A stretch of 64,000 nt of DNA from Meloidogyne chitwoodi (lineage: Eukaryota; Nematoda; Chromadorea; Rhabditida; Meloidogynidae). Shown piece after piece: positions 52,701-64,000 of the stretch. Under the pieces are notes generated by a model. The model made no database searches and was not told where the DNA came from. It saw nothing but the letters and a program-made list of their open reading frames with translations. The DNA lies in contig JACZZP010000013.1 in assembly GCA_015183035.1 (NCBI GenBank), positions 1,550,001 through 1,614,000 on the forward strand. Reading direction: 5' to 3'. The position numbers were made by a program, and so were the translations under genes. The stretch's first letter is position 1. Every line of letters begins with the position of its first letter.

Positions 52701-55700
52701 ATTTTTTAGTATAAAAAATAAATAAATATATTAACATTTAAATATAGAAAATAATTTTATTTTAAAATAAATATTTATTTATTTTATTTAAATTAAATTT
52801 AAATAAAAATTAAAAAAAAAACAAAAATAACAAAGGGGGGAGAGACGTTATTTTTTAATATTTTTTAAATAAAATATTAAATAAAAACTTACTTTTTATT
52901 GGCAATAATTTTCTTTGTTCCCATCCTTCACCCCCAATAAATGTTCCACCATCTGTTTCTGGTCTGTCTACCGTTGGTGATGTTTTATCATTATTATCAT
53001 TAATTGATTGTCCTCCCAAAGCATGTACAATATTATTAAAAAGAGAATGAGTACGCTAAAAAATTAATAAAATTAAATTTTTAAAATGTTAATTTATTTT
53101 CTAAAATTAAATAAAAATATTATTATTTATTTAAAATAAAATACTCTATGTTGTGGTTCTTCTGATTCATGTATAAATCCAGGATCAAGTGTCCCACTAA
53201 TTGCTCTTTTTAATTCTGGACCAATTTCATGTAAAGTTCTAAGACCTGCTTGAAGTGCCATTGCATGAGTATTTGGGGCAGCCATTCCTTTTGCTTCCAA
53301 TTCTTTACGTTTTTTAAAACGACGAAAATAATCTTGAATTAAAAATGTTGCGTAAAACTTTCCAACAGTAACTTCATCATCTTCTAAACAAAAATTAAAT
53401 TAAAAAAATCTTTTTTTTTTTAATTTACTCCCTGCTGGAGGAACAACTTCATCAAGTAATTTAATTGGTGTTCTCTTCCAAATTCGTCTAATTGCAGATC
53501 TTAATTGTTCATTTGCTTCGTCAATATTGCCATCGGTATAAATTTTTAAATTTGTACGAACTAACTAAATAAAAAAATAAAATAAAAATAATTTATATTT
53601 AAATAACTAACAGCAAAGAGAGTAGCATTAAAACAAACAGTACCATCTAAATAATATTTTTTTTAAATTAAATAATAAAATTATTTTAAATTAATATACT
53701 TTTTAATTCACTTAACCAATTTATTAAAAAAAAATCTTTTTTTTAACAAAGTTTACAAATACTCAATAAAAAATAAAATATATTTAATATTTAGAGAAAA
53801 TAAATCACAATTTAATTTTGTAATGATTTTTTGTAAATGTGTGATATGTTAAAAAAAATTAAAAAATATAATTAATTAATTTTTTCTTCAGGATTAATTA
53901 AATAATTTAAAAAAAAAAGAAGAAATGCTTGTTATTAGTGTTTCATAATTTCTTAATAACTTTTCTCTTATTTTTATTTTATTTTTAAATTATTTTCAGA
54001 ATAAATATAAAAATATATGTACTATTTGTCTTCTTTTAAAATTAAAAAAAAACAAACTTACCACTATTTAAAGGCATATTCATAGAAACAAGTCTTTTAC
54101 ATGCTAATCGGTGAGGACAAAGTTTACCAAAACCAAGAGGAGGTGAAATCTTTCTTAAAAGTGTGACAACATCCAAATGTTTAATTCTTCCTTTAGCATC
54201 AGGGTCATATTCAGACCATAAACGAACAAATTCTTCCAAATGATGAGGTCCAAGAATTGACCAATCACGGGTTAAATAATCAAAATTATCCATAATAACA
54301 GCAACAAAAAGGTTAATAATTAAAAATGAGCAGAGCATAAAAAAGGAAATAAAATATGGATAAGCAAAATTAACACCTGAAAATAAATATTTAATTAAAA
54401 AAAATAAATAAAAATAATTTAAATTAAAAAAAAATAGTTAAAAAAAACAGACCACATCCTGCATTCGGATCTTTTTTAAAATCATCACTAGCTGGATCAC
54501 ATTTGACATCTTCCCTATCAGAACAAGCCAACATTATTTCTTGCCATGCCTCTCCTGTAGCTGATCTAAAAAATAAAAAATTATTCTTTTAATTAAAAAA
54601 AAGAAAAACCTAAAAAGAACAAGTACAGCAGCAGGAAATGTATGAAAATTATTATTACGATGTATTTGTGTATCATCGTCAAGTGCTACTTTTCCAAAAA
54701 CTTGCATTCCAATAACTGCATAAATAAAAAATAAAAGAACAATCAAAAGAGCAACATATGGCAATGCCTGAAATTTTTAAATTAAATTTAAATTATAATT
54801 TTAAATAATTTACCTGAAAAGATTTCATAAATGTCCATAAAAGTGTTCTAATTCCTTCTCCTCTACTCAACAATTTGACGAGGCGCATAACTCGGAAAAG
54901 ACGGAAAAAATTTATTGAAATAATATTTGAACCAGTTCCACCAATTTTTCCATAAATAATATCAATAAAAGATCCAAGTACAATAACAAAATCAAAAGAA
55001 TTCCATCTGTCACCAAAATAATTTTTTGGGTTCAAAGCTATAATTTTAAAGAGAGCTTCAAAGGCGAAAACACCAGTGAATATTAAGTTGAGAATGTCAA
55101 GAATATGGTCCATTTGTGGGTCTAAAAATTTGAAAAAATGATAAATTTTTGTAACTTGGGTAAAAATATTAATTTTATTTTAAATAAAAAGTTTAAAAAA
55201 TTAATGGAGCTGATGGGGATCGAACCCATGCCTTCTCGCATGCAAAGCGAGCACTCTACCACTGAGTTACAGCCCCAGATAATTGTTCTCCATTTTTTCT
55301 TTATATGTATTAAATAAATTAATCAGAAAATTGCTGCTATTTATTTAGTCAAGTTAATACTTGAAATTTTTATTTTTAATTGTTATTATTTAAAATAAAT
55401 TAATAATTTTTTTATTATTAAATTCTATAAAGTTTTTGACAGAATTTTAGAGAAAATACATTTAATTTTTTCCCTTTTAAAAAAATAATTCATATTTAAT
55501 TATTTAGAATTTATTTACATATTTATGAATAAAACAAATAAGAAAATAATATTACGTACCTATTCTTAATAACACGGTTATGCCCATAGTACAATACAGC
55601 AAAAATCTAATGACTATCACTCACTCTTATTTTTATAGAATATATAAAGAAAAATTGGAAAACAATTATCTGGGGCTGTAACTCAGTGGTAGAGTGCTCG

Positions 55701-58700
55701 CTTTGCATGCGAGAAGGCATGGGTTCGATCCCCATCAGCTCCATTAATTTTTTAAACTTTTTCAAATAAAAAACCTGGTGGATAATGCTTCAAAGCCAAT
55801 GTTGTTGTGTTTAACACTAAATTTTTTTTTAATTTTTTCTTTAATATTACAAACAAAAATCTCACTGATAATAATAAATATTGCATATTCAAAGAATTGA
55901 GATGTTACAAACCACCAAACTCGATATTGGAAACGATTTCGAGGAATATAACGTCTATGAGGTTTTGCCTTTAGTGCAAATTCTTTAAAAAAATAAAAAT
56001 TTATATTTTAAAATAAATATTACCTATACATTTTCTTTGATTTTTGTCTAATTCACAATTTTCGTATTCTCTTTCCCCTTCATTTTGAAATGTAACAATA
56101 ACAAAACCAACGAAAATATTCATCATAAAGAAGGCTATGACTACAATAAAGGCCTAAAATAAATATTTAAAAATATTTATTTTAAATTCTATTATTTTTT
56201 TCTGTTTTTTGTAGTAAAAGACAAAATACCCACAATTAAAAAAAATAATTAAATTATTTAAAATTAATTTTTCTTTTTCATTAAAAAAAAAACATTTTCA
56301 TACCCAAACAGTTTTATATTTTTTAAAAATAAATTAATTATAATTAAAATAATTACAATAAAAAATATAGCCACAGGTTGTCTAGCATTATAAACAGGAC
56401 CTCTATCTTCTTCATTAGAATTAATTGCAACATATAAAAGATCAGGCCATCCTTCAAATGTTGAAACAACAAATAATGAAATCATAGCATCCATTACATT
56501 ATCCTTAAAAATAAATAAAAGGATTATTTATTTCTTTAAAATTAATTCTTAATTTAATTTTGTCACAAATAAAAAAAAGAATTAAATCCTTTTACCTCTT
56601 GCTTCTACATATTCCCTAATAAAATAAAAAAAGTCTTACAAAATGAAAATCAGCTTTTTGCCAAACTCTTTTAAGACTAACAGGTTTAGTTGGATCACCA
56701 TCTTCAAATGTAATAAATTCTCCTCTACATTCCATTTCAGTCATTCTAGATTGATCATTACAAGAAAAAAAAGTTCCTTTAAATAATTGAACACCAATAA
56801 TAGCAAACATAAACTTTAAATTAATTTAAATTAATTTTAAATAAATATATTTAAAATTACTTGAAGCATAAAAGTAACCAACATAATATTACCAATTGTT
56901 TTAACTGCAACAATAACACATTGAACAACATGTTTTAAACCTTTAGCTCTATTAATAGCACGTAATGGACTAAAATATTAAATTTAAAAAAAAATTATTA
57001 TTTTAATTTCCCAACCGTAAAACTCTAAGAACACGTAAAATTTTGACAACAGAAATTGCATCAGATTTTAATACAAAAGAAATAAGAGATACAGCAACAA
57101 CAAGAATATCAAGTAAATTGAAAGCATTTCGACAAAATGACCCTTTATGTAAAACTAGGCCATAAACAATAACTTTAAGTGTTATTTCAACAGTAAATAT
57201 TGTTGTAAAAAAATAATCAAAATAATTAAGAATTGTATTTCTATAGGATTGAGCCTTTAAATAAAGAAAATATTTTGTTAAAGTTTAATAGTAAATAAAT
57301 AAATATTAAAAATATTCTAGTATAGACCCCCGTTAATGTTTATAAAGGTTCAATCCTCAAAAATTAAAAAAAAACCTGTAAGGGATCTTCAGCGGCAAGC
57401 ATAGCGGAAGATACAAGAATACAAATAAGTACAGAATTTGTAAAATAAGAATGATTAATAATTTTATTACAAAATAATCTAAAAGGATTTGTATGTGACA
57501 AAATAAATAATGAAGAAGCTTTAGGTATTGGTTTTTGTTTATTTTGTCCAGTTAAATGAGATGCCTTTTAAATAAATAAAATATTTAATTAAATTTATTT
57601 CCTTACTCTTCTAGGTCTAGCCCCAACAATAACTTCATCATTATTAACAACTTCTTCTCCATTTATTCCCTCTTCATTATCATCATCATTAATATCATCT
57701 TCTCCATTAATATTTTCATCTAAATCTCCATTATCATCATATTTATCATCATCTTCATATTCTCCTTCTATTTCCATTTCATCTTCTTCTTCACCTGGTT
57801 TTGCATTCATAACTTGATCTGCTTCAGCCAAATTATCAACAGCAATAGCCAAAAAAACATTTAATAAAATATAATTTCCACAAATAAAAAGAACTATAAA
57901 ATATATTGAAACAAGCATTCCTAACTTTAAAAAAAATAAAATAAATTTAAATAAAATAATTAAATTACCGATCCAATTCCTCCATAACTTTCAATTCCAT
58001 TATACATAACTGTATTCCAATCTTCTCCCGTTAAAACTTGAAAAACTGTAAGTAATGATTGAGTAAATGTATCAAAGTTTGCACGAGGTTTCTAAATAAA
58101 AAGAATATTTTAAAAAGTAAAAAAATCATTAAAAAAAAATCACTGAATTAAAAAAAATAGTATTTATGGGAGAAAATAAAGAAAACATTTAAAGATAATT
58201 TCCCTAATTCTTGTACAAACAATTAAAATATTAAAAAAAGTGTCAGGTATTTCCGTTCATTTTAAATTAAAATAAAATTAAAAAATAAATTTACTGGTCT
58301 CATAGGATCATAATTAAAACGTCCACCAAATACTTGCATTCCAAGAAGTGCAAAAATGACAATAAAAAGAAATAAAAGTAAAAGTAAAGAAATTATAGAA
58401 CGTAATGAAGAAAGTAAAGAAGTAATTAATTGACTTAATGATGCCCAATACCTTTTTTTTAAATTAAAAATAATTAAAATTATTTAAAAGAATTTTCTTA
58501 CTTTGTAACTTTAAATATTCTTAAAAGACGTGCTGAACGTAAAACTGAAATACCCAAAGGTTTCATAAATTCAAAATAAACCAAAACAAATTCAATAATT
58601 GAAGATATTACAATAAAACAATCAAAACGATTAAATTGACTATTCATATACTTTAAAATTTAGATTAAATAAATTATCTTAAAAGAATATTTTTAAAATT

Positions 58701-61398
58701 ATATTAAAGAGATACACATTTTCTAATAAAAGGAGGGTATATATCCTATGAGTTAATTAATATTTTTATATCTCTCCTCTTTTTTTCATTTTCCTTAAAT
58801 ATTCTAATTTACTCTAAAAAACAATATTCATAAAAAATAAATAAAAAAATACTTGTAATAATCCAAGTGAATACATTTTTAATAACATTTCCATTGTAAA
58901 AAGAATAACAAAAAATAAATTTGCACCAGTTTGAAAATGATCTAACCATTGTTCTTGTCCATAATGTTCAGATGTTAAAACAAGAGTATTTAAAAATACT
59001 AAAACAATTACTAGCCAATAAAACTTTAATTAAAATATTTTTAAATAATTATTTGTAAATAATTATTTAATTTTACCATTTGTGATTTTACCATTCTTCT
59101 ACATCCTCTACGGCATCTTCTATTAAATCTTTGAAGAAAACGCCATTGAACTATTAAAGCAGAAGAACGTTGTTGTTGTTCTATAAATTAAAATATTTTA
59201 GGTGGGCGTTTATTAGAAGTAAAAAATATAAATTTTCCCAATTTATTTAACCTTCATTTCCATGATCTTCTCCATCAATAATATCATCATCATCTAATAA
59301 ATCTCCTCCTCCACTTAATAAATGTTCATCACCCCCCAAATGTTCATCATCTTCATTTAATTGTTCAATATCTTCTGCTTGTGTTATCCAATCTAAATAA
59401 CCTTTTAAATCTTCTTCCAATTGTTGTTTTTCTCTAAATTTTTGAAAAAGTCCTCTTGCATTAGCCTTTTCCCTTTCTTTTGAAAATTCACCAGAAAGAA
59501 CACCCAAAACAAGATTTAAAACAAAAAAAGAACCAAGAATTACTAATGTTACAAAATATATCCAAGGCCATTCACGGCCAACAGCATCATTTACCTTAAA
59601 AAAAGAATTTTTTTAAAATTAATTAAATTATTTTAGTCAATTAATTTAATTTCAACAATAATCTTTTTTCCAATAATTCCTCAAAACTTTCAATTTACAA
59701 AAAAAATAAACGCAATTTAATTCCATTTAAAATAAATTTCTCCCTAATTTTAATAAACCACAATTTAAATATTTTTTTAAATTTTCTTTTAATATCAATT
59801 ATAAAGTAATAAAGTAAGTAAATAAAAGAAAAATACCCAATACATAACATCTGTCCATCCTTCTAAAGATACACATTGAAATACTGTTAACATTGCTAAA
59901 CCAATATTATCAAAATTAGTTATTCCATTATTTGGACCCTATTTAAAATAAATAAATAAAAATAATTAATTAAAAAAAATACCAGCCAAGTAGTATTTGG
60001 TGAACATTGCCAGTGATTATTTCTTGCATGTAAAGCTGAAGAAAAGGAAGAAGGTTCACAATGATATGAACTTGGTGAAAATCCACAAGTCTTTAAAAAA
60101 TTAAATTTTTTATTTAAATTTTTAAATTATAACCGAAGGTTCTTTTTGTGCAAATTCACCAGTAGAATAATCAACACTTTTTTTTAATAAATAAATTTAA
60201 AAATTATTTAATTTATATTTACCAAGTTGAATGTAATTTTCCACAAAAAAGTTCTAAACCAATAATTGCATAAATTAGAATAACAAAAAGTACAAGCATT
60301 GCAATATGTAATAAAGGTATCATTGCACGTAATATTGCATTGAGCACAACTTGTAAACTTGGAACGTTAGAAACAAGCCTTAAAGGACGGAGAACGCGAA
60401 AGGCACGAAGAGCTTTCACGTCAAATGCTTGAACATTAATTCGGGAAAGTACTGTACTGATAATTCTGTTTAAAGAAAAAGAAGATAAATTAAAGATTAA
60501 AATTGGAAAATGATAAAAAGTTAAATATATGAATGGAATTTTTATTATTTTTAAATAAACATTCGTAATTTCGCATTGTTCCAAAGGGTCATTAAAGTCT
60601 TAAAAATTAAAAATAAACTTACCCAATAACAACAATAATAAAATCAAGAATATTCCAAGCATTTCTCAAATATGCCCCTGAATGAAGTAAAAAGCCTAAA
60701 GCAATAACTTTAATTACACATTCAGCAGTAAAAACAACAATAAAAAGATATTCCAAATTTTCTAATATTGTATTTTTTGTATCTGAATCTTGCATTGGAT
60801 AAGGCTGATAAACGGCAAGTGCTATGCAATTGCCACAAATCATCTTTTTAACAAAGAAATATTTTTATTATTAAAGCTTTAAAAAATTATTTTATAATTA
60901 TTAATTTCAAAAATAATTTACCCAGTTTATGGATACTTTTTTGTTATAAAAAAGAGACTCAAATATACTTAATTTTAATTTTTTAAAATCTAACCATAAG
61001 TATAAGCCATTCAAATGGCCTCCATTCTGTAATAGATATACAAGCTCTACGCAAAGGATTTTGAACTGTAAGACATAATAAAGATCGTTCATTTCGTTCA
61101 ACAGGTGTTTGCCTTAATGGTTTTCTTGATTGCATTCTCCGACGAGTTTCTGGCTGTGTAGAGGCTGCTACTGCTGCCTAATTAAAATTTTAAAAAATTA
61201 AAATAAATTTAAAAAAAAAATAACCTGCAAAGTTTGTTGCCAAAGATCTGCTCTAACTACTGAAGGTTGACCAATAATTCCAACAGAAGTAATATTTCCT
61301 GTTCCTCCTCCCCCACTAACAGATTGGTCTGACAAATAATCCTGATTAAATCCAGGAGGAGGACGTTCATTTTGGCTATTATTAACCCCTTCCTCCAT
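49791..61398 (-). CDS. egl-19: EGL-19, L-type voltage-gated calcium channel alpha-1 subunit (Cav1)
   Basis: Pore-forming plasma-membrane channel that carries calcium current in muscle and neurons. All four six-segment repeats are present. The selectivity-filter glutamates appear in SLEGWTD (repeat I, near 59860), LTGEDWN (II, near 58030), TFEGWPD (III, near 56450) and ATGEAWQE (IV, near 54545). Voltage sensors include [47 protein letters not shown] and [14 protein letters not shown]. The beta-subunit site in the I-II loop is [18 protein letters not shown] (59365-59430). The C-terminus has the EF-hand-like part, the calmodulin-binding IQ helix ([14 protein letters not shown], about 53300-53360), a Gln/Asn-rich tail with [13 protein letters not shown] and [14 protein letters not shown], and ends VTTL, a PDZ ligand. 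ATG 61398 begins a non-conserved N-terminus; an alternative upstream start cannot be excluded. Two tRNA genes lie in the intron 55122-55774. Confidence 0.95.
55205..55276 (-). tRNA. tRNA-Ala (UGC)
   Basis: 72-nt cloverleaf read on the minus strand: acceptor GGGGCTG pairs with CAGCTCC, A box TAACTCAGTGG, anticodon TGC in CTTTGCATG, and T-loop GGTTCGATCCC. Discriminator A, no intron. A TTTTTT terminator follows within about 6 nt. It lies on the same strand as egl-19, inside an intron. Confidence 0.95.
55672..55743 (+). tRNA. tRNA-Ala (UGC), identical inverted copy
   Basis: Base-for-base the same 72-nt tRNA as the copy at 55205-55276, in opposite orientation: GGGGCTG/CAGCTCC acceptor stem, TGC anticodon, GGTTCGATCCC T-arm, and a TTTTTT terminator after the 3' end. 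It is antisense to the egl-19 transcript. Confidence 0.95.
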
Positions 61399-64000
61399 TT
61401 TTTAAATAATTAATTGGAGGTAAGGAATTAATACTACACACACTAAATACCCTTATTTTTTATCTAAATTTATTTAATTAAAATTATTAAAAAATAAAAA
61501 ATAAACGCAAAATAATAAAATACAAAATGCAATAAAATTTAATTTAATCCACGCTTTTAGGGCAAATAAAAAAATAAAAATGTTTTTTTAATAATTAATT
61601 TTAAAGAAAATTAAACGGTCAATTAGCAAAAAAACAACTATATGAGATATAGATTAAATTTAAAATTAGTAGAAATATTTATGTTAAAATGTGTTAAAAA
61701 TGTAAAAAATAAAAATAAAAGAAAATATTCTTTTGGCAGAATTTACAAAGAAAATAATACAATCAAAGAGTTAAAGACAAATACAATTGTTTTTGGCATT
61801 TTTTTGTTATAAATATATCACCCTTAGAGTAATGTCTCGCTTACTCTCTTTAACTTAATACAAGTCTCTAACTTATGTGCATGTCCGGGTATTGATAGAG
61901 AATAAAAGATGAGGGGAAAAGACTGCCAATAACGACTGGCTCTTGTCCTAGCTAATACACAGAAGCGGCGGATCAATAGAACAAGATAAAAGAAAAGGTA
62001 AAAGAGAAGAGGGAATGGATATTTATTTTTACTTGGAAAATATGCTTTTGCTAGGATTTCTTCTTTTGCATTTTTTATGAATTTTTGTAGTATTTTGCTA
62101 TTGCATTTTTAATAAATATTTGACACACTTTTACTCAATTTATTATTTTTCTTTTATTTTATAAGGAATTACTAGACCAAAAAAAAGTAAAGAAATGCTT
62201 TGTCCCAATAATTAATAATATTTTTTTATTATTATTCAGTTTAGTAAATATGTAAATAGTAGGGTTAAATATCCAATGAAACAGAGGAGGTTATTCCACA
62301 TTCAAGATTCCCCGAATTTTTGCCTCTTACTATATGTATTTTTTTGTGCAACAGCAAATTCCTTATAAATAAATAATTTCTTTCTTCTCTCAGATATTAC
62401 TGGCAAAATAAAAAAAATAAAATAAAAAAAAGATAAATCAAAAGAAAAAAGTGAAGAAGAACGGCCTTTGCTTGATATAAATACCAACAAAACTAAGGAA
62501 AGGACAAAAACAAAACAAGAGTTTTTGGCTTCTTTCCTAACTTTTAACCAGACACCAAAGACCCCAATCCATCATATAAAAGAAAAGATTTTTCATTTTC
62601 TTTGAGAAATACGAGGGTGGAATGGAATGGATCTCGTTTTGCTTTTAAAGTGTATGTTTGTGTGAAGTATTTATTGACTTTACCTCTTTTATGTTAGAAC
62701 ATATTTTGTTGCTTTTACTTAATTTCTTAATATAATTAAAAAGAGAAAATTAAACTAAAATAATTCACAAATTTTAAAAAGATTATTTAGCATTTAAAAA
62801 ATCTAATAAATTATTAAAAGTAATAAAAATTAAATGTTTAAGGAATTAAAACAAAATAAATAAAAAGTAACCAACATTATTATACATAAATATTTATATT
62901 CCTTTTTCTCATTAAAAATTTAAAAGTTAAGCGAGGAAATTTATTGCGTCATTACCATTAGTCTCATTTTTTTACTCTTTGAATAATCCTTTAACTAAAA
63001 AGTATTTATGTGATATATTAAAAAAACTTTAATCTATTCATTTTTTATAAATTAAAGTACAAAATTTATTAATAAGAGATTTGAAGCAAATTCAATTTTA
63101 CAGATCAAAAATACCTACATACATCCTCTCAGCAAAAATTATTTTTTTTAAATTAAACTTAGCTTTTACACCTACTTTTTATCTAACAAGTCCATTAACT
63201 TAAAATTGATTAAATTAAAATAAAAAAAAACCTCCACTAATTATGAATTAATTTTATGTCACATCTATATAAATGTTGTGCAATAATGTTTAGTTACTAT
63301 ATAAAAGTTGCAATAATCTCTGTATATATGTCCTTTTTTGTAACAACAGTGAAATAAAAGGAGAAATATAAAATTATAAAAAATATTTTTGTCATTTATG
63401 AAATTTTTTGTATTTTTAAAAAATATGAGGGAAATATATAAATTTAAAAAAGTCTATACGAAAATATAAAAACACCAACAAAAAGAAAAAATATGAAAAA
63501 GGACGGAATCTTGAACAAAATTGAAGAAGAGAAGGTATATTTAAAAAAAATTGGAGGCACACGACCGAATGATTTTGCTCTTTTTCACATTTAAAAATTA
63601 AAAAAAAATTTGGAATAAATGCAAGGGGCATAGAAAAATTTTTTTTACTAAGAACTGATTAAATTTGTATTTTATTTGATTTTGTGAAATTAAGAGGCGG
63701 TGGTAGTAAATGACCAGCGATTTTTTTATTAAAAAAATATAAAAAATTTTTTTGTCAAGTCCTAAATCGAACAAAAATTAAAAAAAAAGATGAGGAGAAT
63801 ATTGTATAAAAAAGAGGTAAATCAGTGGGCCAGTGTCTTGGCTACAACAATATTTAAATTATTTATTGATATAGGAATGGGGGGAATAATAAAAATATTT
63901 AAAATAAATTGCTATATTTTGCTGGTATTATTTAATAGTTATCATTCTGCATTTTTCTTTGAATGAAAAGGCTTGTTAAAATAGGAAGTGTCATTTTAGA
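61399..64000. other. Upstream region of egl-19
   Basis: 2.6 kb of non-coding DNA to the right edge. The interval 61800-62000 is GC-richer than its surroundings and 62560-62660 has CATATAAAAG with mixed sequence. Both could be promoter or 5' non-coding exons. A plus-strand TATATAAAAG at about 63299-63308 points away from egl-19, toward a gene beyond the window. No coding exon, tRNA or repeat element was convincing. Confidence 0.5.

Larger units (their letters stand above)
55183..55765. repeat. Inverted duplication carrying two tRNA-Ala genes
   Basis: The left arm (about 55183-55308, read on the minus strand) and right arm (about 55640-55765) share the whole 72-nt tRNA plus about 32 bp of 5' flank (TATAAAGAAAAA..., AACAATTATC) and 22 bp of 3' flank (TTAATTTTTTAAACTTTTT), with few differences. 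The spacer is about 330 bp. The arms would pair into a long cruciform or RNA stem. The unit sits within one egl-19 intron. Confidence 0.85.

Noticed and set aside
60543..60600. Possible alternative exon in egl-19 repeat I, between VVIG and IISTVLS
   Set aside because: It has an acceptor-like AAG, but in the phase set by the preceding exon it meets a stop at once. The direct join VVIG-IISTVLS is complete and matches the family.

Overview
This is eukaryotic nuclear DNA and almost certainly nematode. It is very AT-rich, coding exons are split by many short introns (often 40-80 bp) with TTTTAG or TTTCAG acceptors, and a TTTTCAG- or TTTTAG-type acceptor sits just upstream of several start codons, as expected for spliced-leader trans-splicing. 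The best-conserved proteins resemble Caenorhabditis orthologues (EGL-19, FAT-3, UBR-1, FoxP/FKH-7). The extreme AT content and the many poly-Asn and poly-Gln tracts would fit a clade IV plant parasite such as Meloidogyne. The species call is inference.

Layout. 0-6.5 kb: a kinesin-4-like fragment missing most of its motor (minus strand, running off the left edge), cofactor-independent phosphoglycerate mutase (minus), a 113-bp MITE, then two plus-strand complex I genes (an NDUFB11-type subunit and a TIMMDC1-type assembly factor) spaced like an operon. 6.5-13 kb: a FoxP-family forkhead factor (minus) with a 3-kb intron. 15.6-18 kb: a cytochrome-b5-fused front-end fatty acid desaturase (minus). 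19-23.7 kb: GAPDH and the CPSF73 endonuclease (plus). 23.9-24.3 kb: a small secreted protein with 11 cysteines (minus). 25.1-35.7 kb: a large Asn-rich protein that I do not recognise (minus), with a 254-bp TA-flanked MITE in one intron. 38.8-39.9 kb: an FHA-domain SNIP1-like protein. 40.3-49.2 kb: the N-recognin ubiquitin ligase UBR-1. 49.8-61.4 kb: the L-type calcium channel EGL-19 (all minus), with two identical tRNA-Ala(UGC) genes in inverted orientation inside one intron. 61.4-64 kb: non-coding upstream DNA.

Most genes are conserved housekeeping or neuromuscular genes and do not form one pathway. The exceptions are the adjacent complex I pair, and glycolysis, which is represented twice (iPGM and GAPDH). 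For NDUFB11, TIMMDC1-like, FoxP and GAPDH the exon lengths were added up and the totals are whole codon numbers (191, 315, 954 and 343), which supports those gene models. No clearly new multi-gene system was found. The items most worth a second look are the 11-cysteine secreted protein, the kinesin fragment that lost all its nucleotide-binding motifs, the inverted tRNA pair, the two MITEs, and microexons that encode catalytic motifs.
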